A DNA stretch of 64,000 bases from Cyanobium sp. N.Huapi 1H5 (lineage in GTDB: Bacteria > Cyanobacteriota > Cyanobacteriia > PCC-6307 > Cyanobiaceae), in NCBI RefSeq assembly GCF_024345535.1, contig NZ_JAGQBH010000001.1:186001-250000 (forward strand). The letters run 5' to 3'. A program made the translations under genes and the position numbers. The notes under the pieces were generated by a model, which saw only the letters and a program-made list of their open reading frames with translations, was not told where the DNA came from and ran no database searches. Below, one piece after another: positions 13,069 through 21,677 of this stretch (positions within the stretch are counted from its first letter, which is position 1; the number at the start of each line of letters is the position of its first letter).

Positions 13069-13573
13069 GCGCCGCCAGGACAACGGCATCAAGGCCCACG
13101 CTCTGCTCACGCACCACGTGCAGGCGCGGCTCCTGAACATCGATCACCCAGTGGTGGGGAATGCCGGCCGCGCCATAGAGACGCGCCTTGGCCTCCAGGT
13201 CGAAGGCCAGGCTGCTGTCGGCCACCTCGATCACCAGGGCGGTGTCGGCGGCGGTGGGATGGGCGTCCCAGTAGTCGTCGTCGCGGCGGGCCACCAGGGC
13301 CAGATCCGGCTCGGGCTCATCGGCCGGGCCCAGGTCCAGCGGCGCCTCCACCCGCAGCTGCAGCGGCAACGCGGGAAGGGCCGCCAGGGTGGCCTGGATG
13401 GCAGCGATCAGCCGATGAACCACCGCCGTGTGGCGTGTCCCCTTGGCGATCACCTGCAGCACCTCCCCATCGATCAGCTCCAGCCGCTGCTCGGGCACCG
13501 CGTCGCAGAGCCGGTGGAACTGCTCCACCGTGAAACGCGCGTGGCGTCTGACAGCTGCGGGCGCCGAGGTCAT
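13022..13573 (-). CDS. Uma2 (DUF820) family putative nuclease
   Basis: A 183-aa member of the Uma2 group, a PD-(D/E)XK-like fold that is highly expanded in cyanobacteria and has no firmly known substrate. Visible family features are RLELIDGEVL, the metal-site EPDLALVARRDD, LVIEVADSSLAFDLEAK (the ExS...K part of the nuclease motif) and GIPHHWVIDV. After that point the usual C-terminal beta segment is hard to see. The tail (LDAVVLAALRQAVETVLRKL) runs antisense into the end of coaE. This could be a deletion or divergence; the catalytic core looks complete. Confidence 0.85.
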   Translation of the reverse strand: MTSAPAAVRRHARFTVEQFHRLCDAVPEQRLELIDGEVLQVIAKGTRHTAVVHRLIAAIQATLAALPALPLQLRVEAPLDLGPADEPEPDLALVARRDDDYWDAHPTAADTALVIEVADSSLAFDLEAKARLYGAAGIPHHWVIDVQEPRLHVVREQSVGLDAVVLAALRQAVETVLRKLPRP

Positions 13574-13604
13574 GGCTTAACGCTAGTCAGCGCTGAGCGA
13601 TCCC

Positions 13605-15101
13605 TCAGCCCTTCAGCTGCTCGCTGAGGATCCGGTTGGCCAGCTTGGGGTCGGCGCGGCCGCCGGTGCGCTTCATCAGCTGCCCGACGAAGAAGCCCTG
13701 CAGCTTGGTCTTGCCGCCGCGGAAGGCCTCCACCTCCTCCGGGTGGGCCGCCAGCAGCTCCGCCACGATGGCGGCGATCGCCGCCGGGTCGGAGATCATG
13801 CCCAGGCCGCGCGATTCCACGATCGCAGCCACCGAACCGCCCTTCTCAAGCAGTTCGGGCAGCAGGTCCTTGGCGATCTTGCCGCTGATGGTGCCCGCCT
13901 CGATCAGCTGCACCATCTCGGCCAGCTGCTCGGGTTTCAGCGGCAGCTCGGCGATCGACAGCCGGTTGGCGTTCACGTGGGCGGCGATGTCGCCGGTGAC
14001 CCAGTTGGCCACGGCCTTGGGGTCGCCCCCGGCCGCCACCGCCGCCTCGAAGTATTCGGCCATCGGCCGCTCATCGGTGAGCACCCGGGCGTCGTAGATC
14101 GAGAGCCCCAGGCTTTCGGCATAGCGGTGGCGCTTGGCCGCCGGCAGTTCGGGCAGCTCGGAGCGCCAGCTTTCCCGCAGCGCGGGACTCACCTCGATCG
14201 GCCCCAGATCCGGGTCCGGGAAGTAGCGGTAGTCGGAGGCCCCCTCCTTGCTGCGCATGCTCTTGGTGAGCTGCTTGGCCTCGTCCCAGAGGCGCGTCTC
14301 CTGCACCACCGGCTCACCGGCCTCATAGGCCTTGATCTGGCGGGCGATCTCGAAATCGATGGCCTTCTGGATCGCCGAGAAGGAGTTCATGTTCTTGATC
14401 TCCACCTTCACGCCGAAGGGGGCGTCCGGGCCCCGGCGCACGGAGATGTTGACGTCGCAGCGCAGGGAGCCCTCCTGCATGTTGCCGTCGCTGACGCCCA
14501 GATAGCGCATGATGCGGCGGATCTCCGAGGCGTACTCGGCCGCCTCCCGGCCCGTGCGCAGGTCCGGCTTGGAGACGATCTCCGCCAGGGCCACACCGGC
14601 CCGGTTGTAGTCCACCAGCGAGTGGGTGGAGCCGGCCAGGCGGTCGCTGCCGGCGTGGACGAGCTTGCCGGCGTCCTCCTCCATGTGCAGCCGCTCGATG
14701 CCTACCTTCTTCAGGTAGGTCTCCTTGCCCTTCTCGGCCACCTCCACCTCGATCCAGCCGTTCTCGGCGATCGGCTGGTCGTACTGGGAGATCTGGTAGT
14801 TCTTGGGGAGGTCCGGATAGAAGTACTGCTTGCGGTCGAACTTGCTGTGCTCCGCCACCTGCAGGTTGAGGGCCAGGGACGCCTTGACCGCGTACTCCAG
14901 CACCTTCTGATTCAGCACCGGCAGGGTGCCCGGCAGGCCGCACACCACCGGGTCGATGTGGGTGTTGGGATCGTCGCCGAAGCTGGTGGAGGCGGCGGTG
15001 AAGATCTTGCTGGCGGTGCCCAGCTGCACGTGGGTCTCCAGGCCGATCACAGCCTCCCAAGCGGCTTCGCCCTTGCCTTCTGCCCTGTTCCCTTCAGCCA
15101 T
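13605..15101 (-). CDS. gatB: Aspartyl/glutamyl-tRNA(Asn/Gln) amidotransferase subunit B
   Basis: GatB kinase/transamidation subunit, which works with GatA and GatC to convert Glu-tRNA(Gln) to Gln-tRNA(Gln). The ATG at 15101 gives a protein of about 498 aa starting MAEGNRAEGKGEAAWEAV, then GLETHVQLGTASKIF, the canonical N-terminal block. Other GatB blocks are CGLPGTLPVLN, KQYFYPDLPKNYQISQYD, the RLHMEEDAGKLVHAG metal site, VDYNRAGVALAEIVS and DYRYFPDPDL. A C-terminal GatB/YqeY tRNA-binding domain ends near QLMKRTGGRADPKL. gatA and gatC are not in the window. An upstream extension to 15152 looks unrelated. Confidence 0.97.
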   Translation of the reverse strand: MAEGNRAEGKGEAAWEAVIGLETHVQLGTASKIFTAASTSFGDDPNTHIDPVVCGLPGTLPVLNQKVLEYAVKASLALNLQVAEHSKFDRKQYFYPDLPKNYQISQYDQPIAENGWIEVEVAEKGKETYLKKVGIERLHMEEDAGKLVHAGSDRLAGSTHSLVDYNRAGVALAEIVSKPDLRTGREAAEYASEIRRIMRYLGVSDGNMQEGSLRCDVNISVRRGPDAPFGVKVEIKNMNSFSAIQKAIDFEIARQIKAYEAGEPVVQETRLWDEAKQLTKSMRSKEGASDYRYFPDPDLGPIEVSPALRESWRSELPELPAAKRHRYAESLGLSIYDARVLTDERPMAEYFEAAVAAGGDPKAVANWVTGDIAAHVNANRLSIAELPLKPEQLAEMVQLIEAGTISGKIAKDLLPELLEKGGSVAAIVESRGLGMISDPAAIAAIVAELLAAHPEEVEAFRGGKTKLQGFFVGQLMKRTGGRADPKLANRILSEQLKG

Positions 15102-15211
15102 GGTCGCGAGTCCTGCCGGCGCTGTCGGCCCCCCGCGCTCGGCCGGAGGCACTGGGGGCGATCCTAGGCAGCGGCAGGCGGCCGCTTGAATGGGGACCCT
15201 CCGAGCTGGAG

Positions 15212-16360
15212 ATGAGCGCCCTGGCTGGCCCCCCTCCCGACACCGAGCCCGTCCTGATCCTCGGCGGTGGCCTGATGGGCCTGGCCATCGCCCACCAGCT
15301 GGCCCGTCTCGGCCGTTCCGTCACCGTGCTCAGCCGCCGCCGCAGCGAGGCGGCCGGCTTCGTGGCCGCCGGCATGCTGGCCCCCCACGCCGAGGGGCTC
15401 AGCGGGCCGATGCTGGCCCTGGGCCAGGCCAGCCTGGAGCGGATTCCGGCCTGGGTGGCCCGTATCGAGGCCGACAGTGGCCTGCCCTGCGGCCTGCGCC
15501 CCTGCGGCATCGTCGTCCCCTTCACCGGCGCCGCCGAGCGGGACGCCTACCCCACGGCCCCCTGCGGCGAACCCCTCGACCGGGCGGGGCTGGAGCGGCA
15601 GGTGCCGGGGATCGGACCCGCCTGGCGGGCGGGCCTGCTGTTCGCCCAGGACGGGCAGATCGACAACCGTCGCCGGCTGATGCGCGCCCTGGAGCGGGCC
15701 TGTGTCGCCCTGGGGGTGCGCTTCGAGGAGGGCACCGACGTGCTGGAGCTGCTCACCGAAGGCGGCGGACGCCTGCGGGGGGTGCGGCTGCGCCGGGCCG
15801 AGGGGGGCGAGCACGCCATCGCCGCCAGCACGGCCGTGCTCGCCTGCGGCGCCTGGAGCGGCCGGCTGCTGCCCGCGCTGCCGGTGCGCCCGGTGAAGGG
15901 GCAGATGCTGTCGCTGCAGGGCCCCAGGGCCAGCCTGGAGCGGGTCGTGTTCGGGCCCGGCACCTACCTGGTGCCGCGGGAGGACGGCCTGCTGGTGGTG
16001 GGAGCCACCAGCGAACCGCAGGCCGGCTTCGACGACGGCCTCACCCCCGAAGGCCAGAAGCAGCTGCAGACCGGCATCGCCGCCCTGCTGCCGGAGGCGG
16101 CCCTCTGGCCGCCGATGGAGCGCTGGTGGGGCTTCCGGCCCGGCACCCCCGACGACGCCCCGCTGCTCGGCCCCGGACCCATCGAGGGGCTCTGGCTGGC
16201 CACGGGCCACCACCGCAACGGCGTGCTGCTGGCGGCGATCACGGCGGATCTGATCGCTGCGGCGATCACCGGGGCCGGAAACGGCTCCGGGGCGGGCACG
16301 GCGGGCGACGCCCTGCTGGCGCCCTTCCGCTGGGACCGGCCGTTCCCGTCGGCGGCCTAG
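15212..16360 (+). CDS. thiO: FAD-dependent glycine oxidase ThiO-like
   Basis: A 382-aa DAO-family flavoenzyme. ThiO oxidises glycine to the imine used for the thiazole ring of thiamine. The FAD dinucleotide-binding motif VLILGGGLMGLAIAHQLA is at about 13-30, GFVAAGMLAPHAEG follows, VRPVKGQMLSL lies in the substrate domain, and the C-terminal WGFRPGTPDDAPLLGPG and LATGHHRNGVLLAAITADLI close the flavin site. Its last four bases overlap the convergent CHASE2 cyclase gene. Related amino-acid oxidases cannot be excluded; no other thi gene is nearby. Confidence 0.88.
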   Translation: MSALAGPPPDTEPVLILGGGLMGLAIAHQLARLGRSVTVLSRRRSEAAGFVAAGMLAPHAEGLSGPMLALGQASLERIPAWVARIEADSGLPCGLRPCGIVVPFTGAAERDAYPTAPCGEPLDRAGLERQVPGIGPAWRAGLLFAQDGQIDNRRRLMRALERACVALGVRFEEGTDVLELLTEGGGRLRGVRLRRAEGGEHAIAASTAVLACGAWSGRLLPALPVRPVKGQMLSLQGPRASLERVVFGPGTYLVPREDGLLVVGATSEPQAGFDDGLTPEGQKQLQTGIAALLPEAALWPPMERWWGFRPGTPDDAPLLGPGPIEGLWLATGHHRNGVLLAAITADLIAAAITGAGNGSGAGTAGDALLAPFRWDRPFPSAA

Positions 16361-18198
16361 CCAGGCCCGGCCACCCCTGGCCGCAGCCCCTGGAGGGCAT
16401 ACACCTCCAGGGGCACGGGCCAGCCCTTGATCCGGTGGCTCCCCAGCGGCAGCACCTCCAGCTCCTCCGGCAGCAGGGCCAGCAGGTCGCCGCTGACCAG
16501 GATCGGGTGCTCTGGGAACAGACGCGTCAGCCCCTCCAGGCGGCTGGTCACGTTGACGCTGGCCCCCACGACGGTGAACTCCAGGCGCTGGGAGGAGCCC
16601 AGGTTGCCGGCGATCACCTCGCCGAAGTGGAGCCCGATCCCGTGCCGCAGCGGTGGGATGCCCGCGGCGGCCAGCTCAAGGTTGAGGGCCTCCAGCCGTT
16701 CCTGCATCGCCAGGGCGGCCCGCACCGCGGCCCGGGCCTCCTGGGCATCCCCCCGGCTGCGGGGCACCCCGAACTCCGCCATCACCGCGTCACCGATGAA
16801 CTTGTCGAGCAGGCCCTCCTGCTCCAGCACCGCCCCGGCCATGGCCTCGAAGTAGCGGTTGAGCAGGGCGAACAGCTCAGCGGGCTCCAGCACGGCGCTC
16901 AGGGGCGTGAACCCCACCAGGTCGCTGAACAGCACGGCGCAGCGGGCCCGGCTGCCCACCGCCTGGTTCCACACCGGCCCGGGGCTGCGCAAGATGTCGC
17001 GCAGCAGGGTGGGGGAGACACGCCGGCTCAGCACCTGGTGCAGGTAGGCCCGCTCCCGGCTCTCCGCCAGCCCCTGGCCCACGGCCCGCACCCCGCCCCC
17101 GGCCACCGGGGCCAGCAGCAGGGCGGCCAGGGGCAGGCGCAGCAGGGCCAGGGTCCACGCCGCCCAGCCGGCGAGCAGGACCCCGCCCGCCAGAGCCAGG
17201 GCCAGCTGCAGGGTGCCGCCGGCACTGGCGGGGCGCCGCAGCAGCAGCCCCGCCAGGGCACCCCAGCCCAGCAGCATCAGCCCGTCCCCCGCCAGGGGCA
17301 GCCGCCCCAGCCCCCGGCCCTGGAGCACGTTGGCGAGGGCCACCGCCTGGATCTCGGTGCCGGCCATCGGGCCGAAGGGCGTCTCCTGCAGGTCCCCCAG
17401 GCCCGGGGCCGTGACGCCGATCAGCACCGTGCGGCCCCGCCAGGTGGACGGCGGCGCCTCCAGCAGCTTCCAGGCCGGAACGCGGGGCATGGTGCCGGCG
17501 GGACCAGGAAAATCGAGCCCCATCGGCGCCGGCGGCGGCGGCGCCGGGCGCACCAGGAAGGCCATCGGCCGGGGCAGGGGCGGCGGGAAATCGCCCAGCC
17601 GGGCAGCGATCCAGTCCTGGCCCGGCACCGCCTCCACCACCCCCCGGGGGGACTGGAGCAGGGTGGTGAGGCCGGGGGCACCCAGCGGCTGGATGGGCAG
17701 GCGCAGCCGGCTCTGCACCAGCCCCCCCTCCTCCTGCACGGCGTACACCGCCGCCAGGTGCACCCGCTGGCGCCAGGGGGCCAGGGTCGCGGCGAAGGCC
17801 CGGTCGTCGGCGGGGCCGAAGCGGCTGGGCTGGCTGAACTCGATGTTGAACAGCACCCGGGCCGCCCCCTGCTCGAGCACATGGGCCGCCAGCCGGGCCT
17901 GCAGGGCCCGGGGCCAGGGCCAGGGCCCCATCTGGCGCCACAGGGGCGACGCCTGGCGCTCGCCCGGAGCGAGCAGCTCCCCCAGCTCCAGGGAGTCAGC
18001 GTCGATGGCCAGGATCACCGGATCGGCCGGGGCGGGACGGGCCCCCCGCAGCAGGAAGAAGGTCTGGAGGAGCTGGTCGTCGAGCAGCCGCGGCCCCTGG
18101 CCCACGGGGGTGAGGGGCGCCCGGTCGAGGCCCGCCAGCAGGGGGGCGGCCAGGGCCAGCCACCAGAGCCGGCGCCCCAGGCCAGGCCAGGGGGGCAT
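16357..18198 (-). CDS. CHASE2-domain class III nucleotide cyclase (A)
   Basis: A 613-aa membrane cyclase. A short N-terminal helix leads into an extracytoplasmic CHASE2 sensor (about 30-310, with DPVILAIDADSLELGEL, RGRTVLIGVTAPGLGD and FGPMAGTEIQAVALAN). Two or three membrane helices follow (about 315-385) and then a cytosolic class III catalytic domain (about 415-600). Both metal Asp are present (VLFSDLVGF and KFIGDAVMA), the purine Lys is in DKFIGD, Thr is in EFTVVGASVN, and the Asn/Arg pair is in VNVTSRLE. It is therefore probably active; the motif VVGAS replaces the commoner VIGDT. The start shares one base with the stop of the upstream FecR gene (TGATG), so FecR and the cyclase form a coupled sensor-output pair. 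Confidence 0.93.
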   Translation of the reverse strand: MPPWPGLGRRLWWLALAAPLLAGLDRAPLTPVGQGPRLLDDQLLQTFFLLRGARPAPADPVILAIDADSLELGELLAPGERQASPLWRQMGPWPWPRALQARLAAHVLEQGAARVLFNIEFSQPSRFGPADDRAFAATLAPWRQRVHLAAVYAVQEEGGLVQSRLRLPIQPLGAPGLTTLLQSPRGVVEAVPGQDWIAARLGDFPPPLPRPMAFLVRPAPPPPAPMGLDFPGPAGTMPRVPAWKLLEAPPSTWRGRTVLIGVTAPGLGDLQETPFGPMAGTEIQAVALANVLQGRGLGRLPLAGDGLMLLGWGALAGLLLRRPASAGGTLQLALALAGGVLLAGWAAWTLALLRLPLAALLLAPVAGGGVRAVGQGLAESRERAYLHQVLSRRVSPTLLRDILRSPGPVWNQAVGSRARCAVLFSDLVGFTPLSAVLEPAELFALLNRYFEAMAGAVLEQEGLLDKFIGDAVMAEFGVPRSRGDAQEARAAVRAALAMQERLEALNLELAAAGIPPLRHGIGLHFGEVIAGNLGSSQRLEFTVVGASVNVTSRLEGLTRLFPEHPILVSGDLLALLPEELEVLPLGSHRIKGWPVPLEVYALQGLRPGVAGPG

Positions 18199-18866
18199 CA
18201 GGGGGTGAGTCCGAGTTCGCGCTCGAGCACCGGCAGCGTCTCCATCGGCGCCCCGAAACCGTTCAGCAGCTCGCTGTTGCGCCGCCGCAGCCGCGCCTCG
18301 GTGGCGTCGATCCGGCGCGGACCCGTCCAGCCCCCGGGGGTGGCCTCCAGCCGCTGGCCGCTGGCCAGCCGGTAGACGGTGCCGTCATCGGCGCGCACCT
18401 CCACCTCCCCCTCCCAGCTCAGGAACAGCACGGAATCGGCGGTGTCCTCGATGAAGACCGTGGTGCCCTGGATCGAGGCCGTGCCCACCCGGGTGCGGAC
18501 CCGCAGCGGTGTGGATCCCTTCGATCCGGGAGCGATCCAGGCAATGATCCGGCCGCGCACCAGGTCGAGCAGCGTCGGCTCGATCCGCAGCAGGGCGTTG
18601 CCCCCGAGCCGGAAGCTGCGGCCATCGGCCAGCAGGATCTGCAGCCGGCCGGGATTTTCGGTGCGCAGCACGGTGGACGGCCGCAGCACCTGGCCCACCA
18701 GGGCCGGCCGCTCCGGCGCCGCCGGCGGCATCACGTAGGCCGGCCGGGACGGCACATCCACCACCCGGGGCACGCCGGGGGCCGCCGTGGCCCCAGCGAG
18801 GGGGCCGGTGGCGGGAAGAGCCAGTGCGAGGCCGGCGACCAGCATGGCCACGGGCGCCAGCTTCAT
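18198..18866 (-). CDS. Secreted FecR-domain protein (A)
   Basis: A 222-aa exported protein with a FecR-type beta-rich domain (about 60-190: LRTENPGRLQILLADG, RLGGNALLRIEP, then VGTASIQGTTVFI and EGEVEVRADDG). Cyanobacterial FecR domains like this occur without FecI-type sigma factors, and none is present here. From ATG 18866 the N-terminus is a good signal peptide (MKLAPVAMLVAGLALALP). An alternative ATG at 18902 adds twelve basic residues but lies directly beside a strong hairpin. Its stop overlaps the cyclase A start, suggesting that it binds or tunes the CHASE2 sensor outside the cell; that role is inference. Confidence 0.82.
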   Translation of the reverse strand: MKLAPVAMLVAGLALALPATGPLAGATAAPGVPRVVDVPSRPAYVMPPAAPERPALVGQVLRPSTVLRTENPGRLQILLADGRSFRLGGNALLRIEPTLLDLVRGRIIAWIAPGSKGSTPLRVRTRVGTASIQGTTVFIEDTADSVLFLSWEGEVEVRADDGTVYRLASGQRLEATPGGWTGPRRIDATEARLRRRNSELLNGFGAPMETLPVLERELGLTP

Positions 18867-18904
18867 CGGCCTGGGAGGCCGGAGGCTCCTGCGCAGCAGC
18901 ATGG

Positions 18905-18928
18905 CCTGGGGACCCGAAGGTCCCCAGG
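18905..18928. terminator. Hairpin between ndk and the FecR gene
   Basis: A perfect 10-bp inverted repeat (CCTGGGGACC, loop CGAA, GGTCCCCAGG) lies just downstream of the ndk stop on the minus strand and just before the upstream candidate start of FecR A. There is no T-rich tail, so it is not a classical intrinsic terminator. It could act as an RNA-processing or stability element, or block the ATG at 18902. Confidence 0.55.
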
Positions 18929-18936
18929 ATGGCCGC

Positions 18937-19395
18937 TCAGGGCTCGACCCGCCACACCTGGTCGGCCGGCGTCCACTCGCACAGCTCGGAAGGCTGGAAC
19001 CAGAGGCCGATCTCGAAGACCGCCGTTTCCGGCGCATCGGAGCCATGGATGACGTTGCGGCCGATGTTCACCGCGAGATCGCCGCGGATGGTGCCGGGTT
19101 CGGCCTCCAGGGGCTTGGTGGCGCCGATCAGCTTGCGGGCGCTGGCGATCACGCCATCCCCTTCCCACACCATGGCCACCACCGGCCCGCTGGTGATGAA
19201 CTCCACCAGGCCGGCGAAGAAGGGCCGCTCGCGGTGCACGCCGTAATGGCTCTCGGCCAGTTCCCGGCTGGGGACCAGCTGCTTGAGGCCCACCAGCTTG
19301 AAGCCCTTGCGCTCGAAGCGGCCGAGGATCTCGCCCACCAGGCCCCGCTGCACCCCGTCGGGCTTGATGGCGAGGAAGGTGCGTTCGGTGGCCAT
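18937..19395 (-). CDS. ndk: Nucleoside diphosphate kinase
   Basis: Transfers the gamma-phosphate between nucleoside triphosphates and diphosphates in the cytosol. The 152-aa length is standard. [20 protein letters not shown] opens the protein, and the catalytic His is in [12 protein letters not shown]. The ATG at 19395 gives the family's exact N-terminus; the frame is open further upstream but unrelated. FecR A lies downstream on the same strand, separated by a hairpin. Confidence 0.98.
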   Translation of the reverse strand: MATERTFLAIKPDGVQRGLVGEILGRFERKGFKLVGLKQLVPSRELAESHYGVHRERPFFAGLVEFITSGPVVAMVWEGDGVIASARKLIGATKPLEAEPGTIRGDLAVNIGRNVIHGSDAPETAVFEIGLWFQPSELCEWTPADQVWRVEP

Positions 19396-19503
19396 GGGGA
19401 AGGGACAGGGGTTCGGGCCATCGTCCGCGCTGGGGCTGCCGCTTGGCAAGCAACCCCGTGACCGCCGGGCGCCATACGATCGGGGCCACCCCGGCCGCCG
19501 CGG

Positions 19504-21660
19504 ATGCCCGGAGCAGCAACTGGGCGCGCCACCTGGCTGGCGGCGCCGGGGGCCGGGCCCAATCTCCGGCTCGGCCTGCGCACCACCCTGGCCAGCGTGC
19601 CGCCGCTGCTGGCCGCCGCCCAGCTGCACGAACCCGCCCTGATCTGGATGGCCCTCGGGGGGCTGTACGTGAACATGGCCGACACGGGCGGGGCCTACCG
19701 CGCCAAGGCCACGGCGATGGGGCTCGCCTCCCTGCTCGGCGCCCTGGCCCTCGGCGGCGGCATCGGCCTGGCGGCCTGGCCCTGGCTGTGCGTGCCGGCC
19801 ATGGCCACCGTGGCACTGGGCTGCGGGATGCTGGCCCTCTACGGCAACAGCGGAGCCCTGATCGGGCTGGTGACGGCCTGGTGCTTCCTGATCGGCATCA
19901 ACGTCTCAGAGCCCGATCCGGCCAAGGCCCTGGCCTGGTCGCTCCTCTACCTGGCCGGCGGGGGCTGGGCCACCCTCCTGGCGCTCGCCCTCTGGCCGCT
20001 GCGGCCCTACCGGCCCGTGCGGATCGCCCTGGCCGCTGCCCATCGGGCCGTCGCCCGGTACCACCGTCTGGCCTGCCCCGCCGATGGCGGCCCGCCGGCC
20101 GCGGAGGCCCAGCTCTTCACCGAAAAGCTCAGGGTCCGCGACGCCCTCGGCAGCGCCCGGGCCACCCTGGCGGACACCCGCAGCGGCCGCCTCGGGGCCA
20201 GCCCCGCCGACGGGGCCTTCACCCGCCTGATCGAGACCACCGACGCCCTGTTCGTGACCAGCGCGGCCCTGGGGGACCTGCTGGCGGCGCTGCCGGCGCC
20301 GGAGGCGCCCCCCCTGCACCGGCGCCTGCAGGCGCTCAACGGCCGCTGCGTTGACGCCCTGCTGCAGCTGGAGCAGGCCCTGCTGGGGCGGGGCCCCCTG
20401 CCCGCCCTACGGGAGCTCAGGCAGGAGCTGGAGGGGATCGCCGCTGAGATCGAGGGCCTCGATCCGGCGCTGCGCGACGCCTACCGGCAGATTCAGGCGG
20501 CCCAGGCCCACTGGATCGCCACCCTGGACGGGGCCGGCGAGGCGATCCCGCTGACGGCACTGACCCCGGCCCAGGCGCCGACGACGTCTCCAGGCGCCGG
20601 GGGGCGTGCCGCCCTGGCCCAGGGCTGGGCGACCCTGCGGGCGAACCTCACCCTGGAGTCGAGCGTGTTCCGCCACGGCCTGCGCTTCGGGGTGGCCTCG
20701 GCCGCCGCCGTGGCCGTCTACACCCTGTTCGCCCTGCCGATCGGCTACTGGATCACCCTGACGGTCTCGGTGATCCTGCGACCCTCGGCGGGGGAGAGCC
20801 TGTCGCGCACCGGCCAGCGGGTGCTGGGCACCGTGCTGGGGGGAATCCTGGCCATCGTGCTGGCCACCTGCTTCCCCCACCCGCTGATGCTGGTGCTGCT
20901 GCTGGTGCCCCTCACCCTCGTGATGATGGCGGTGCTGCCGGTGAACTACGGCCTGTTCGTCTTCTTCCTCACCCCCTGGATCGTCCTTTACAAGGACATC
21001 GACCAGCCCGGGGACTGGAACCTTGCCCTCTGGCGGATCGCCAACACCCTGATCGGCGCCGCCCTGGCCCTGGCCGCCATCCATCTGGTGCTGCCGCGCT
21101 GGGAACGGTCCCAGCTGCCGGCCCGGCTGGCGGCCAGCCTGCGCTGCAATGCCCGCTTCGTGCAGCAGGTGCTCGACCGGCTGCAGGAGCCGCCTCTGGC
21201 CGCCCCCGGGCCGCTGGCCACCCCAGCCGAGGTGCGCCTGGAGATGGGCAACGCCCATGTCTCCATCCAGCGTTTCCTGAGCGAGAAGCCCGCCCACCGG
21301 GCGATGGCGGTACCCCTGATGGCCTTCCTGCTGCACAGCCAGCGGCTGATCGACGCCGCGGTGGTGCTGGGCCGCGGCGACCCCCGACGCGACGGTCCGC
21401 CCCTGCCGCCCGGCTTCGGGGCGCTGCGGGAGCGGCTGCCGGCGTCGCTGGCGGCCCTGGCCACGGCGCTGGAGCAGCACAGCCGGCCGCCGGACCCGCC
21501 GGAGCGCCCCCGCCCGGACAGCGGCGGCGACCCCCTGGCCCGGCAGCTGGGCCGGCTCGTCGATCCGGTGATCGGGCTGCACGGCGCCGTCGCCGCCTGG
21601 GGCGACTGGCAGGGCCTGCCGGCCGCGGCGCCGCGCCTAGATTGCCCCCCTGAGGCCTGA
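19504..21660 (+). CDS. FUSC-family inner-membrane protein (YccS/AaeB-like)
   Basis: A 718-aa membrane protein with two hydrophobic blocks (about 15-165 and about 395-530), each a bundle of short helices, split by a cytosolic helical region. This is the duplicated FUSC layout of aromatic-acid efflux and YccS-like proteins. The second block has the family-like [18 protein letters not shown] followed by [18 protein letters not shown]. Substrate unknown. The ATG at 19504 starts before the first block. speA follows 17 bases after the stop on the same strand, so co-transcription is likely. Confidence 0.85.
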   Translation: MPGAATGRATWLAAPGAGPNLRLGLRTTLASVPPLLAAAQLHEPALIWMALGGLYVNMADTGGAYRAKATAMGLASLLGALALGGGIGLAAWPWLCVPAMATVALGCGMLALYGNSGALIGLVTAWCFLIGINVSEPDPAKALAWSLLYLAGGGWATLLALALWPLRPYRPVRIALAAAHRAVARYHRLACPADGGPPAAEAQLFTEKLRVRDALGSARATLADTRSGRLGASPADGAFTRLIETTDALFVTSAALGDLLAALPAPEAPPLHRRLQALNGRCVDALLQLEQALLGRGPLPALRELRQELEGIAAEIEGLDPALRDAYRQIQAAQAHWIATLDGAGEAIPLTALTPAQAPTTSPGAGGRAALAQGWATLRANLTLESSVFRHGLRFGVASAAAVAVYTLFALPIGYWITLTVSVILRPSAGESLSRTGQRVLGTVLGGILAIVLATCFPHPLMLVLLLVPLTLVMMAVLPVNYGLFVFFLTPWIVLYKDIDQPGDWNLALWRIANTLIGAALALAAIHLVLPRWERSQLPARLAASLRCNARFVQQVLDRLQEPPLAAPGPLATPAEVRLEMGNAHVSIQRFLSEKPAHRAMAVPLMAFLLHSQRLIDAAVVLGRGDPRRDGPPLPPGFGALRERLPASLAALATALEQHSRPPDPPERPRPDSGGDPLARQLGRLVDPVIGLHGAVAAWGDWQGLPAAAPRLDCPPEA

Positions 21661-21677
21661 GCCAACCCAAGGCTGCG

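Noticed and set aside
19443-19480. Promoter TTGGCA...TACGAT before the FUSC gene
   Set aside because: The 26-base spacer is too long for a normal sigma-70 promoter.
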